A stretch of DNA of 64,000 nt, taken from the NCBI GenBank assembly GCA_900110395.1, contig FODP01000009.1:62001-126000 (forward strand), in the 5' to 3' direction. This stretch comes from Rhodospirillales bacterium URHD0017 (GTDB lineage Bacteria > Pseudomonadota > Alphaproteobacteria > Reyranellales > Reyranellaceae). Below the pieces are notes generated by a model. The model was not told where the DNA came from and made no database searches. It worked only from the letters and a program-made list of their open reading frames with translations. Position 1 is the first letter of the stretch. Every line of letters begins with the position of its first letter. Below are positions 53,846 to 62,421 of the stretch, piece after piece. The position numbers and the translations under genes were made by a program.

Positions 53846-54669
53846 CGATGCCGGTTCGCCCCTATCTCGCGGCCTTCCGCGCGCGCTTCCAGCTGATGCT
53901 GCAGTACCGCGCGGCAGCGCTGGCGGGCTTTGCCACGCAGCTCTGGTGGGGCGCCATCCGCATCCTGGTCTTCGCCGCCTTCTACGGCGTCAATGCCGCG
54001 GCAGCGCCGATCAGCTTCACCGACGCCGTGACCTACGTCTGGCTCGGCCAGGCGCTCCTGGCGCTGCAGCCCTGGTCCGCCGATCCGGAGATCGGCCAGG
54101 CGGTACGCACCGGCGGCGTCGGCTACGACCGGCTGCGGCCGCTCGATGCCCATGGCTATTGGTACGCGCGCAGCATGGGTTGGATGCTGGCCCGCGCCCT
54201 GCCACGCGCCGTGCTGATGGTGCTGGCGGCGGGCATCGTGCTGCCACTGGTAGGTCTTGGTGCGTGGGCCTGGCGGCCGCCGTCCGGCGTGACGGCGGCG
54301 CTGCTGTTCGTGCCCGCCTTCGTCCTCCTGACGATGCTGGGTGCCGCCATCCTGACGCTGGCGAACGTCATCGTGGCCGCGAGCCTCAACGAGCGTGGCG
54401 TGAATGCCATCCTGACGCCGCTGGTGATCGTCTTCTCCGGCAGCCTGCTGCCGCTCGATTTTTATCCCGATGCCTGGCGGCCGTTCCTGCACGTGCAGCC
54501 GTTCGCGGGCCTCGTCGACATTCCGTTCCGCATCTATTTCGCCGATCTCAAGGGCTCCGCGGCCCTGCGCGGCCTCGCGCTGCAGGCCGGCTGGACGCTG
54601 GCGCTGATCGGCCTCGGGCGCCTCGCCATGGAGCGTGTGATGCGCCGGCTGGAAATGCAGGGCGGGTGA
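53842..54669 (+). CDS. ABC-2 type exporter permease (COG4587)
   Basis: 275 residues and six membrane segments, of the daunorubicin-type ABC-2 family: RAALAGFATQLWWGAIRILVFAAFYGVN, FVLLTMLGAAILTLANVIVAASLNERGVNAILTPLVIVFSGSLLPLDFYPD. The start overlaps the ATPase stop (ATGA). It pairs with the next gene to form a heterodimeric membrane domain. Confidence 0.9.
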   Translation: MTMPVRPYLAAFRARFQLMLQYRAAALAGFATQLWWGAIRILVFAAFYGVNAAAAPISFTDAVTYVWLGQALLALQPWSADPEIGQAVRTGGVGYDRLRPLDAHGYWYARSMGWMLARALPRAVLMVLAAGIVLPLVGLGAWAWRPPSGVTAALLFVPAFVLLTMLGAAILTLANVIVAASLNERGVNAILTPLVIVFSGSLLPLDFYPDAWRPFLHVQPFAGLVDIPFRIYFADLKGSAALRGLALQAGWTLALIGLGRLAMERVMRRLEMQGG

Positions 54670-54672
54670 CCC

Positions 54673-55476
54673 ATGAACGCACTCGCCCTCTATGGCCGTT
54701 ACGTCGCCACCTCGCTGCGTGCGCAGGCGCAGTACCCTACGGCGACTTTGATGCTCACCGCAGGCCACTGCGCAGCCACGGCGATCGAGATCCTGTGCGT
54801 GTTCGCCCTGTTCCATCGCTTCGGATCGGTCGGCGGCTGGACCTTCGGCGAGGCCGCCGTGTTCTACGCGCTGGTCAACATCATGTTCTCGCTCGCCGAC
54901 ATGCTGAGCCGCGGCTTCGAGGTGTTCGGCGCCGACTTCGTGCGCACCGGCGCCTTCGACCGCGTGCTGTTGCGGCCGCGCGCGGCGGCCCTGCAGCTCG
55001 CCGGCCACGAGGTGCGGCTGTCGCGATTGGGACGGCTGCTGCAGGCCAGCGTCGTGCTGATCTTCGCGACCAACCTCGTGCCGATCGCCTGGGATGCGTC
55101 GACGATCGCGATCGCGGTGTGGGCGGTTGCCGGCGGCGTGGCGCTGTTCATGGGCCTCCTGGTGCTGCAGGCCACGCTCGCCTTCTGGACGGTCGACAGC
55201 CTGGAGATCATGAACGTGCTGACCTACGGCGGCGTCCAGGCGGCGCAATATCCGCTCAACATCTACGCCGCCTGGTTCCGGCAGGTGCTGACCTTCGGCC
55301 TGCCGTTGGCCTGCGTCGCCTACTATCCGGTGCTGGCCATCCTCGGGCGACCCGATCCGCTGGGCGCACCCGACTGGTTCCTGCCGCTTGCACCGATCGC
55401 TGGTTTCGCGTTCCTTGCGCTGTCGTTCGTCGCCTGGCGCGCCGGCATGGCGCGCTACTCGTCGACCGGCAGCTGA
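54673..55476 (+). CDS. ABC-2 type exporter permease (COG3694)
   Basis: 267 residues and six membrane segments (LMLTAGHCAATAIEILCVFALFHRF, AVFYALVNIMFSLADMLSRGFEVFGAD, QAAQYPLNIYAAWFRQVLTFGLPLACVAYYPV). It differs clearly from the upstream permease, as in COG4586/4587/3694 systems. Three bases separate it from the upstream gene. Confidence 0.9.
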   Translation: MNALALYGRYVATSLRAQAQYPTATLMLTAGHCAATAIEILCVFALFHRFGSVGGWTFGEAAVFYALVNIMFSLADMLSRGFEVFGADFVRTGAFDRVLLRPRAAALQLAGHEVRLSRLGRLLQASVVLIFATNLVPIAWDASTIAIAVWAVAGGVALFMGLLVLQATLAFWTVDSLEIMNVLTYGGVQAAQYPLNIYAAWFRQVLTFGLPLACVAYYPVLAILGRPDPLGAPDWFLPLAPIAGFAFLALSFVAWRAGMARYSSTGS

Positions 55477-55503
55477 ACATGGCAGCTGAGAAGGAACGGG
55501 TAG

Positions 55504-56466
55504 ATGGAATACCGACCACTGGGAAAAACCGGCCTCACGGTCAGCGTCGCGGGGCTCGGTTGCGGCGGCAACAGCCGCCTCGGCCTGGGGCGCGGCGCCA
55601 GCGTCGACGACTGCGTGGCGATCGTGCGGACGGCGGTCGACCTCGGCGTCAACTTCCTCGACACGGCCGAGGCCTATGGCACCGAAGAGATCGTCGGTGC
55701 CGCCGCCCGATCCTACGACCGCGACAAGCTCGTGATCTCGACGAAGGCGATCTTCAATACCAGTGACACCGCCGAAACCGTGACCCGCAAGGTGGAGGCC
55801 TCGCTGAAGCGGCTCGGACTCGACTACGTGGATGTCTTCCATTTCCATGCCGTCAGCCCGGCGGCCTACGAACACCATCGCGATGTCCTGGCGCCCGCTC
55901 TCGTGAGAGTCAAGGAGCAGGGCAAGGTGCGCCATGTCGGCATCACCGAGACGAGCCCCAACGATCCCGAACAGAAGACGCTCGCCCGGGCGATCCAGGA
56001 AGCGCCCTGGGAAGTCACCATGCTGGCCTACAGCCTCATGAACCAGGGCGCGCGTCACAAGATCTTTCCAGAAACGCAGCGCCAGGGAATCGGCACGCTC
56101 CTGATGTTCGTCGTGCGCAACATCTTCAGCAACGCCGCCTATCGCCACGACATCTTCGCCAAGCTGGTCGAGCAAGGCGAGCTCGACGCCTCGATCCTGT
56201 CCGACGGCGATCCGCTCGCATTCGTCGTTGGCGAAGGCGGCGCCGAAAGCATCACCGACGCGGCATACCGCTACGCGCGCCACACACAGGGCGTCGATGT
56301 CGTCCTGTTCGGGACCGGCAACAAAGCCCACGTCAAAAGCAACGTCGATTCGATACTGCGCCCGCCGCTGGCACCCACCATCGTCGAGCGGCTTCACGCC
56401 TCGTTCGGACACCTGAAAGGCGTTGGACTGGACCGGCCGGGCCCCGTCAAAGTTGCAAACAGGTGA
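55504..56466 (+). CDS. Aldo/keto reductase
   Basis: 320 residues. NADPH-dependent AKR fold: GLGCGGNSRLG, catalytic Asp/Tyr in NFLDTAEAYGTEE, STKAIF and the HFHAV segment carrying His. It reduces aldehydes or ketones; substrate unknown. It ends with an unusual DGDPLAFVVGEGGAESITDAAYRYARHT region followed by VVLFGTGN, the cofactor phosphate site. It stands alone after the exporter genes and precedes the Crp/Fnr gene by 76 bases. Confidence 0.92.
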   Translation: MEYRPLGKTGLTVSVAGLGCGGNSRLGLGRGASVDDCVAIVRTAVDLGVNFLDTAEAYGTEEIVGAAARSYDRDKLVISTKAIFNTSDTAETVTRKVEASLKRLGLDYVDVFHFHAVSPAAYEHHRDVLAPALVRVKEQGKVRHVGITETSPNDPEQKTLARAIQEAPWEVTMLAYSLMNQGARHKIFPETQRQGIGTLLMFVVRNIFSNAAYRHDIFAKLVEQGELDASILSDGDPLAFVVGEGGAESITDAAYRYARHTQGVDVVLFGTGNKAHVKSNVDSILRPPLAPTIVERLHASFGHLKGVGLDRPGPVKVANR

Positions 56467-56542
56467 TAGGGCTCGCGTCGCTCTTGTGCCGCTTGGCGTA
56501 ACTGGCCAGACTGCCAGCAGGCCAAGGCACGGTGCCGCTGGA

Positions 56543-57217
56543 ATGACGCCACAGGATCTGCTCCGCCTCCATCCTTTCTTCGCCGAGCTTTCGGAGCAGG
56601 ACGGCGAGGTGTTGTTAACGCGCACACGGACCAGGCGTGTTCCGGCCGGATACATACTCTTCCAGGAAGGCGACGCCGGCGATGGCCTCTACGGCATCCT
56701 GGCAGGCCGCGTTGCCTTCACCGTGGACTCCGTGCAGGGCAAGGGCCTGATCCTCAATGTCCTCGGACCCGGAGAATTCTTTGGCGAGATCGCCCTGCTG
56801 GACGGCAAAGGGCGCACCGCGACGGCGGTGGTGCGCGATGCCTGCGACCTGCTGTTCATTGCGCGCAAGGAGTTCATGGCCTTCTTCGGGCAAAGGCCCG
56901 AAGCGATGTCCCGCATCATCGAGCTTCTCTGTGCGCGGCTGCGGCGGTCGACCGAATACATTGCCGATACCGCCTTCCTGGATCTTTCCACGAGGTTGGC
57001 CAAGCAGCTGGTCAGCCTGGCGCATGACGATGACTCGCCACAGGAGCCTGCTTTGCGCATTTCCCACGCCGAGCTCGCAGCCATGCTCGGGGTTTCACGA
57101 GAGCGCGTGAGCATGCAGCTGGCCGCGTGGAGCGACAGGGGTATCCTCGACCAGGGCCGCGGCCGCCTAGTCGTCCGCGACCGGCAGGCGCTGCAACATG
57201 TCATCGCCAACGGCTGA
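56543..57217 (+). CDS. Crp/Fnr family transcriptional regulator
   Basis: 224 residues from the ATG at 56543. Cyclic-nucleotide-binding fold (GYILFQEGDAGDGLYGILAGRVAF, GPGEFFGEIALLDGKGRTATAVVRDACDLLFI) with the phosphate-binding FFGEIALLDGKGRTATA, and a C-terminal helix-turn-helix RISHAELAAMLGVSRERVSMQLAAWSDRGIL. No Fnr-type Cys cluster. It overlaps the adenylate cyclase gene by 20 bases, linking a nucleotide sensor to its probable producer. It is a paralogue of the protein at 61232-61936. Confidence 0.93.
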   Translation: MTPQDLLRLHPFFAELSEQDGEVLLTRTRTRRVPAGYILFQEGDAGDGLYGILAGRVAFTVDSVQGKGLILNVLGPGEFFGEIALLDGKGRTATAVVRDACDLLFIARKEFMAFFGQRPEAMSRIIELLCARLRRSTEYIADTAFLDLSTRLAKQLVSLAHDDDSPQEPALRISHAELAAMLGVSRERVSMQLAAWSDRGILDQGRGRLVVRDRQALQHVIANG

Positions 57218-59441
57218 GGGCGGGAGCACCGCCCGTCGCCGGCGGCTGTCAGCCATCGTCCAGGCTGACCTCTCCGGCTATGTGCGGCTGATGGAAGGTG
57301 GCGAGGATCGCACGGTCAGCCGCCTCAAGTCGGTACGTGCCGAGATATGGCTGCCTGCCGTCGACGCCGCGGGCGGCCGGATCGTGAACATCGTGGGCGA
57401 CTCCGTGCTGGCCGAATTCAGCTCGGCGGTGGCAGCGGTCGCGGCAGCGATCGACATCCAGGAGCGGATGGCGCGCTTCAACGACGCGCTCGTCGAGGAA
57501 CAGCGCCTGATGTTCCGCATCGGGCTGCATCTCGGCGAGGTTCTCGTCGACGAGACCGAGACGATCTTTGGCGACGCCGTCAATGTCGCCTCCCGCATCC
57601 AGCTGATGGCCGAGCCGGGCGGGATTGCGGCATCGCGGGAAATCCGTGACGCCACGCATCTGCTGGCGGATTGCACTTTCGTCGATGGCGGCAAGCATCG
57701 GGCCCGGCATGTCCGCCGTCCTCTGCAGATCTATCATGTCCACAGGCATGAAAGCGCGTCAGGTGCCCTCGCCCGCAGAACGGGCGTCACGAGCCGCCGA
57801 CCGGGTCTGTGGGGAGCCATCGCCGCAGCCATGGTGCTGTTTACCGGCGGCGGCTATCTGGCCTTTACGACAAATCCGACAGCACCGGTCAGCACGGCGG
57901 CGCTCACCCTGTCGGCCGAGCAGCTCGAACAGGCACTGGCCGAGCGGCGCCGGGCCGACGCCTTGGCGGCGGAGAAGCGCCAGCTGGAGGCACAAGCGCG
58001 ACAGCGCGCCGATGCGGAAGCCGAGGCCAAGCGGCGGGCCGATGTCGAGCTCGAGAATGCACGACAAGCGCGCCAGAAAGCCGAACGAGAGTTGGCCCAG
58101 TTGAAGGCCGATATCGAAGCGCGACGCCGAGCCAAAGGCGGTCGCGATGATCAGTCGGCAGCGATAGCGCAGCGCACGGCCGAGGAAGCCGCGCAGCACA
58201 AAGCCGAAGCCGAAGCCACCGCCCTGCGCGAAGCCGAGGAAGCGGCGGCGAAGAAGGCCGAGGCGGACGCCGCCAACAAGCAGCAGGCCGACCAGGCGCT
58301 GGCGGTGGCCACCGACCGGCGCGAGCAGGCCGAAGCAGAGGCACGCGCCGCGGCAGCCAGGACCGCGCCCACCGCGCCGACCCTCAAGGAGCAAGCCGAG
58401 ACCGCGGAACGGGACCTACGGCTTGAACCGGCGGATCGCCGGCGCCTTCAGGTGGCGCTGACCTCGCTCGGCTTCGATACGCGCGGCGACGACGGCGTGT
58501 TCGGCCCGCGCTCGCGCGAGATGATCGCGAACTGGCAGAGGGCACGCAATCAGTCGGCAACGGGATTCGTGACCAAGGCCCAGCAGCAAGCGCTTCTGCA
58601 GCAGGCTACGGCAACGTTGTCGAAGGACGACGAGCAGAGGAAGGCCAAGGCAGGCATTCCGCCGGCGACCGAGGCATTCGCAGCGCTACCGGCCAGCCCG
58701 TCGGAATCGACAGACGGGCTGTGGCGAGGGACGTATGAGTGCGGCCGGAACGGCAACACTAAGCCGTTCACTCTGAAGCCGGAAGTGCGTCTGAAGGCGG
58801 GTAATGGGACCTGGTACACGACCAGTGCCTCGGCGACGAACGACAACACGCTTGGCATCAGCGTGGCAATCGACGGAACCAAGGTCAGTGTATCGCGTCG
58901 GACCGGTTCCAGCGGCGGAAGTATTGCCAGCGCCGCAAGCCCCGACACATCACCGCTGTTGGGCTCGCTCGAAGGCAACGCCATCCTTGCGAACAACAAC
59001 AAGTGCACGATGGTGCTGGTGCGGGATGGCGCGCCTGTCCACGCTGCCATCGCCAGCCAACCGATCGCCACGGCATATGACGGCAACGCCTCCTCCTTGC
59101 CCTCTCCCGATGGGCTGTGGCGTGGGACCTACAAGTGCGACCAAGGCCTGGTGACGGAGACGCAGCGCGGCGCCCCGTTTGTCATCGACCTCAGCTTGCG
59201 CTTGACGAACGGTTCGGCGACATGGCGAACGGCGGGGCCAAGCCAGGCCAACGGCAACAGCTTCGATGTTGCCGTTTCAGTCGTTCGCGATGTCGCGAAT
59301 GTTGCCCGCACGCTTGCGATCGGAAGCAGCGGCGTGGGATCTCGCGCCACGCTGACGGGCCGTTACGACGGCGCCACCATCAGTGCGACAGGCAAGGAAC
59401 GATCCGGCCGCGATTGCACGCTGGCTCTGACGCGCTCCTAG
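57198..59441 (+). CDS. Class III nucleotide cyclase fused to coiled coil, peptidoglycan-binding and repeat modules
   Basis: 747 residues. Cyclase domain 15-180: metal Asp24 (QADLSGY) and Asp68 (VGDSVLAEF), NxxxR (N129, R133). The adenine-recognising Lys of the GRIVK motif is Asn64, while the Asp of FGDAVN (D126) is kept, so activity or base preference may be altered. One membrane helix at about 203-224. Then a long Ala/Glu/Arg/Lys-rich coiled coil (235-395), a PG_binding-like module (415-470), and two copies of a DGLWRGTY...CTMVLV beta repeat (510-747). The C-terminal part would lie in the periplasm, coupling envelope state to a cyclic nucleotide signal (inference). Confidence 0.88.
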   Translation: MSSPTAEGGSTARRRRLSAIVQADLSGYVRLMEGGEDRTVSRLKSVRAEIWLPAVDAAGGRIVNIVGDSVLAEFSSAVAAVAAAIDIQERMARFNDALVEEQRLMFRIGLHLGEVLVDETETIFGDAVNVASRIQLMAEPGGIAASREIRDATHLLADCTFVDGGKHRARHVRRPLQIYHVHRHESASGALARRTGVTSRRPGLWGAIAAAMVLFTGGGYLAFTTNPTAPVSTAALTLSAEQLEQALAERRRADALAAEKRQLEAQARQRADAEAEAKRRADVELENARQARQKAERELAQLKADIEARRRAKGGRDDQSAAIAQRTAEEAAQHKAEAEATALREAEEAAAKKAEADAANKQQADQALAVATDRREQAEAEARAAAARTAPTAPTLKEQAETAERDLRLEPADRRRLQVALTSLGFDTRGDDGVFGPRSREMIANWQRARNQSATGFVTKAQQQALLQQATATLSKDDEQRKAKAGIPPATEAFAALPASPSESTDGLWRGTYECGRNGNTKPFTLKPEVRLKAGNGTWYTTSASATNDNTLGISVAIDGTKVSVSRRTGSSGGSIASAASPDTSPLLGSLEGNAILANNNKCTMVLVRDGAPVHAAIASQPIATAYDGNASSLPSPDGLWRGTYKCDQGLVTETQRGAPFVIDLSLRLTNGSATWRTAGPSQANGNSFDVAVSVVRDVANVARTLAIGSSGVGSRATLTGRYDGATISATGKERSGRDCTLALTRS

Positions 59442-59462
59442 ACTGGAACTGCGAATCGCCCG

Positions 59463-59484
59463 TTGTGTAACCCAGGTTACACAA
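59463..59484. promoter_or_regulatory. Palindromic operator-like site, copy 1
   Basis: Arms TTGTGTAACC and GGTTACACAA are perfectly complementary with CA between. The inner 18 bases (GTGTAACCCAGGTTACAC) recur exactly at 61180-61197. It lies 22 bases after the cyclase stop and 133 bases before the TonB-like gene start. Crp/Fnr-type symmetry and two Crp/Fnr genes nearby make them the leading candidate binders. Confidence 0.6.
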
Positions 59485-59617
59485 GCTCGGCGCGTCGGGT
59501 GCTACCGCTTGTCATTGTCAACCCCTGTACAGGTTTCAAAGGCGATGAACCGCGAGCGATACCATCCCAATGCGATAGATGGGTCGGTGATCAGCGGTGC
59601 GATTCAGAAGGTGGACG

Positions 59618-60541
59618 ATGGATGGTCCGACACCAAACCGAGCTATCAAGAACTCGGGAATGCCCGTCTCTTCCCTCGTTCTCTCCACTGTATTTCATGT
59701 TTCCATCATTTTTGCTCTTCTTTGGTCCCTGCCAACGACGAGCACCCCATTGATGCCGGAGGTCGCCATCGAACTGACGATTGAACGGCAGACCACATCC
59801 TTGGCCGCCATGATTCAATCGGTGGCTATCCCGGAACCTCCAGTCGATAGCCCTCCGATCCAACCGGCTCTACCCGTTCCGCAGCAACCGGTACCCCAAG
59901 TGGAATCCGCACAAACTCCAACTTTGGAGAACGCCGTCCCTGAACCGCAGCCTCCGCCGCCGAACACCATTGCGCTTTTGGAGAACGCCCTCCCTCAACC
60001 GGCGCCTCCGCCGGAACCAACCCTGCGTGACTTTCCGAAGGCGGAATCGGTTGTCCGCAAGATCGAGGAGAAAAGGCCGTCCCCCAAGTCTGATCCCAAA
60101 CCTGACTTGAACAAGGCCTTTGAGCCGCCGCCGGGGGGGACACTGCCAAATGCTTCGCCACCAACTCCGCTTCCGAACCGAGCGGATGTCGTCCAACCCA
60201 ACAAAAAATCGAAGAATTACCTGGAGCGGATGGGCATAAAGCCTTCGCACATCGCTACACTGACTGAGAAATCAGGAGCTACCTGCGTTCAGGACTCTGA
60301 ACCCTACAAATTGGAGATAACGAACGATAAATTGACGGCGACAAACTCACATGGAGTCATGTTCAGCATCACAGTTCCGGCAAACGGAGAAATCTATCAT
60401 CGTTACAAGCGTGTTCCGGTGGCTGGGGATAGAAACCCGTTTAGGTTTGTTGAGTATTCAATGATAGGGAATGTAAAAACGGGGAAGCTGGAAATTTGGC
60501 TCGGTCACTCTCCGTGCGTCTACAAGGTCAACCTATATTGA
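59618..60541 (+). CDS. Proline-rich TonB-like protein of atypical composition
   Basis: 307 residues from the ATG at 59618 (AAGGTGG six bases before). One N-terminal membrane helix (SSLVLSTVFHVSIIFALLWSLP), a Pro-rich linker (60-190) with repeats of VPQQPVPQVE/PPPPNTIALLENALPQP, and a C-terminal domain of unknown type with two Cys (ATCVQD and SPCVYK) that could form a disulfide. The architecture resembles TonB/TolA-type envelope-spanning proteins, but the C-terminal TonB fold is not evident. Base composition drops to about half GC toward the 3' end, suggesting foreign origin or relaxed constraint. Confidence 0.75.
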   Translation: MDGPTPNRAIKNSGMPVSSLVLSTVFHVSIIFALLWSLPTTSTPLMPEVAIELTIERQTTSLAAMIQSVAIPEPPVDSPPIQPALPVPQQPVPQVESAQTPTLENAVPEPQPPPPNTIALLENALPQPAPPPEPTLRDFPKAESVVRKIEEKRPSPKSDPKPDLNKAFEPPPGGTLPNASPPTPLPNRADVVQPNKKSKNYLERMGIKPSHIATLTEKSGATCVQDSEPYKLEITNDKLTATNSHGVMFSITVPANGEIYHRYKRVPVAGDRNPFRFVEYSMIGNVKTGKLEIWLGHSPCVYKVNLY

Positions 60542-60566
60542 TTGGCGGCATCCAACTTACCGCGGG

Positions 60567-60872
60567 ACAGAGGGACTCTGGCGAGGGACATACGACTGCA
60601 GCCGCAAAGGCGACGATTGTTTCATGCCATTCACGCTGAAACCTGAAATACCAACGAAGGACAGGTACGCGGCGCATCCTTCGTGGACAAACGATCAGAC
60701 ACTCGGCATCAACGTCTCGATCGACGGAATCAGCGTACTCATAACGCGCCGAAGCACTGGTAGCAGCGCAAACGCGAGCAGGGCACCGCTGTCGGGACGA
60801 CTCGCAGGGAACTCTATTCAAGCGAGCAACAACGTTTGTACTCTGGCGCTGATACGGGCCGCTTCTCGCTAG
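60567..60872 (+). pseudogene. Orphan copy of the cyclase C-terminal repeat
   Basis: In this frame the translation reads TEGLWRGTYDCSRKGDD, MPFTLKPEIP, DQTLGINVSIDGISVLITRR, CTLALIRAA, then TAG. It matches the repeat modules of the cyclase at 57198-59441 (DGLWRGTYECGRNG, PFTLKPEV, NTLGISVAIDGTKVSVSRR, CTMVLVRDG). It has no upstream start or signal and seems a detached fragment left after duplication. Alternatively it is a very small gene using the ATG at 60624. Confidence 0.6.
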
Positions 60873-61007
60873 CACCACAGTCGATGCCGTGTCCCCGGTC
60901 ACGCGGCTGGCGAGGGATCATGATAGAGCCGCGCCAAGTCCGTGGGGTCACTACCTGACGAACAGTTCGACGTCGTCGATCTCTTGTATCAGGCTGGAAG
61001 CAGACAT

Positions 61008-61131
61008 GGAGGTCGACTTTATGGGTTTTGACCCTAGTTCCGGCCACATGGTTGGCGGCAATCCCGAAGCGGCGGCCGATTCTTTCGTCATGACGAAGGC
61101 TTTCCTCGATGCGCGGCTCAAGTCGAAATAG
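61008..61131 (+). pseudogene. Remnant of a dienelactone hydrolase C-terminus
   Basis: The frame ends GHMVGGNPEAAADSFVMTKAFLDARLKSK, which aligns with the last residues of the hydrolase at 62661-63478 (GHSVGAHPEARADSFAMAKAFLDARLK). The upstream part of this frame has no similarity. It is an isolated tail of a duplicated gene, directly ahead of the second operator copy and second Crp gene. Confidence 0.6.
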
Positions 61132-61179
61132 CGCTATCGCTCAGGGCGCGGGATAGCCATTACGTTAGCGCGAATCGCC

Positions 61180-61197
61180 GTGTAACCCAGGTTACAC
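61180..61197. promoter_or_regulatory. Palindromic operator-like site, copy 2
   Basis: GTGTAACCCAGGTTACAC, an eight-base-arm dyad identical to copy 1 at 59463-59484. Located 35 bases before the ATG of the second Crp/Fnr gene, the position expected for autoregulation. Confidence 0.65.
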
Positions 61198-61231
61198 CGC
61201 CTGCCGCGCTGCCCGTGCGAAGGTATCGCCG

Positions 61232-61936
61232 ATGACACCGCACGACCTCTTGCGAGCGCACCCCATCCTCGGCGCGCTGACTGACGGCGAGGCGCGGGCG
61301 CTGCTGAGGAGCGCCCGCTGCCGGACGGTCGCCGCCGGCGAGATCGTCTTCCTCCGCGACGACCCCACGGACGGTCTCTACGGCGTGCTCTCGGGAAGCG
61401 TCTTGATCGTGGTCGACTCGGCGGAAGGCAAGGAACTTGTCCTCAACAAGCATGGCGCTGGGGAGTTCTTCGGCGAGGTATCGCTTCTGGATGGCGAGGG
61501 GCGCAGCGCCACGGCCGTGGCGTACGAGTCGTCGAGACTGGTCCATATCGATCGCGACAGATTGCTGGCTTTCCTCAAGCAGCGCCCCGACGCCCTGCTG
61601 CGCATCGTCCAGCTGCTGTGCGCGCGTATGCGCCGCGTCACCCATCTGGTGGAAGACTCGATCTTCCTGGATGTCTCGACGCGGCTGGCCCGACAGATCG
61701 TCGCCCTGACGGACACGCGTATGCTGCCCCGCGAACACGCCGGCACGGCCACCCTTCACCTCTCGCAAAACGATCTCGCGCGCATGTTGGGCGTGTCACG
61801 CGAATTCGTCGGCAAGCAGCTCACGGCATGGCGCGATTCGGGCATCGTCGAACTCAGCCGCCGACGGCTCACCGTTCGCGACGCCGGGGCGCTGGAACGC
61901 CTGTGCGTGGGTGAGCGCCAGGCCGGTCGCCCGTGA
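61232..61936 (+). CDS. Crp/Fnr family transcriptional regulator, paralogue
   Basis: 234 residues, 60 bases or less after the operator copy. Cyclic-nucleotide-binding domain (GEIVFLRDDPTDGLYGVLSGSVLIVVDSAEGKELVLNKHGAGEFFGEVSLLDGEGRSATA) and C-terminal helix-turn-helix LHLSQNDLARMLGVSREFVGKQLTAWRDSGIV. It is the second Crp/Fnr gene of the region and resembles the first at 56543-57217 over its full length. The C-terminal extension of ten residues is unique. Ligand unknown. Confidence 0.93.
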   Translation: MTPHDLLRAHPILGALTDGEARALLRSARCRTVAAGEIVFLRDDPTDGLYGVLSGSVLIVVDSAEGKELVLNKHGAGEFFGEVSLLDGEGRSATAVAYESSRLVHIDRDRLLAFLKQRPDALLRIVQLLCARMRRVTHLVEDSIFLDVSTRLARQIVALTDTRMLPREHAGTATLHLSQNDLARMLGVSREFVGKQLTAWRDSGIVELSRRRLTVRDAGALERLCVGERQAGRP

Positions 61937-62039
61937 CGATGGCAATTTCGTTCGGCAAGTGTGAACGGGTTCGCAGAAGGCGCCCATGGCTCTCTTCATC
62001 CTGCAGTCGGCACTCACCGCCACATCTGGAGGTCCGACC

Positions 62040-62390
62040 ATGCGCCTGTTCGTTCTCAGCACTTTCACCGCCGCCGTCGCGGTAGCCGGTTCGACGTCGA
62101 TCACGGCGCCCGCCGTTGCCCAGGCCCAGGCGCCCTGCGGCCCCGTCGCCTATTCGGTGGCTGAGCAGAAGTATGTCGGCGTGCCCTGCGCGCCCACGGC
62201 GCCGCAAGCCGAGGCCGGGAAAGCCGCGCCCTGCGGACCCGTCGCCTATTCGGTCGCCGAGCAGAAGTACGTCGGTGTCCCCTGCACGGCGCCCACGCCC
62301 AAGGCGGAGGCCGGCAAGGCAGCCCCCTGCGGGCCCGTCGCCTATTCGGTGGCCGAACAGAAGTATGTCGGCGTGCCCTGCACTCACTAG
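62040..62390 (+). CDS. Secreted protein with three tandem Cys-flanked repeats
   Basis: 116 residues from the ATG at 62040, preceded by GGAGGT at ideal distance. Signal peptide MRLFVLSTFTAAVAVAGSTS...APAVAQA. The mature part has three near-identical repeats, each beginning PCGPVAYSVAEQKYVGVPC (20-residue units), separated by short Ala/Pro/Lys-rich linkers. Each unit has a Cys at both ends, so a disulfide-closed loop per repeat is likely. Function unknown; it looks like an exported structural or adhesive protein. Confidence 0.75.
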   Translation: MRLFVLSTFTAAVAVAGSTSITAPAVAQAQAPCGPVAYSVAEQKYVGVPCAPTAPQAEAGKAAPCGPVAYSVAEQKYVGVPCTAPTPKAEAGKAAPCGPVAYSVAEQKYVGVPCTH

Positions 62391-62421
62391 CCTGACGACC
62401 GCCACGATCGCCGCCGGCATC

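Noticed and set aside
53815-56655. 946-residue minus-strand open frame over the exporter and aldo/keto reductase
   Set aside because: Low-complexity His/Gln/Arg-rich translation typical of antisense to membrane-protein genes; no motif.
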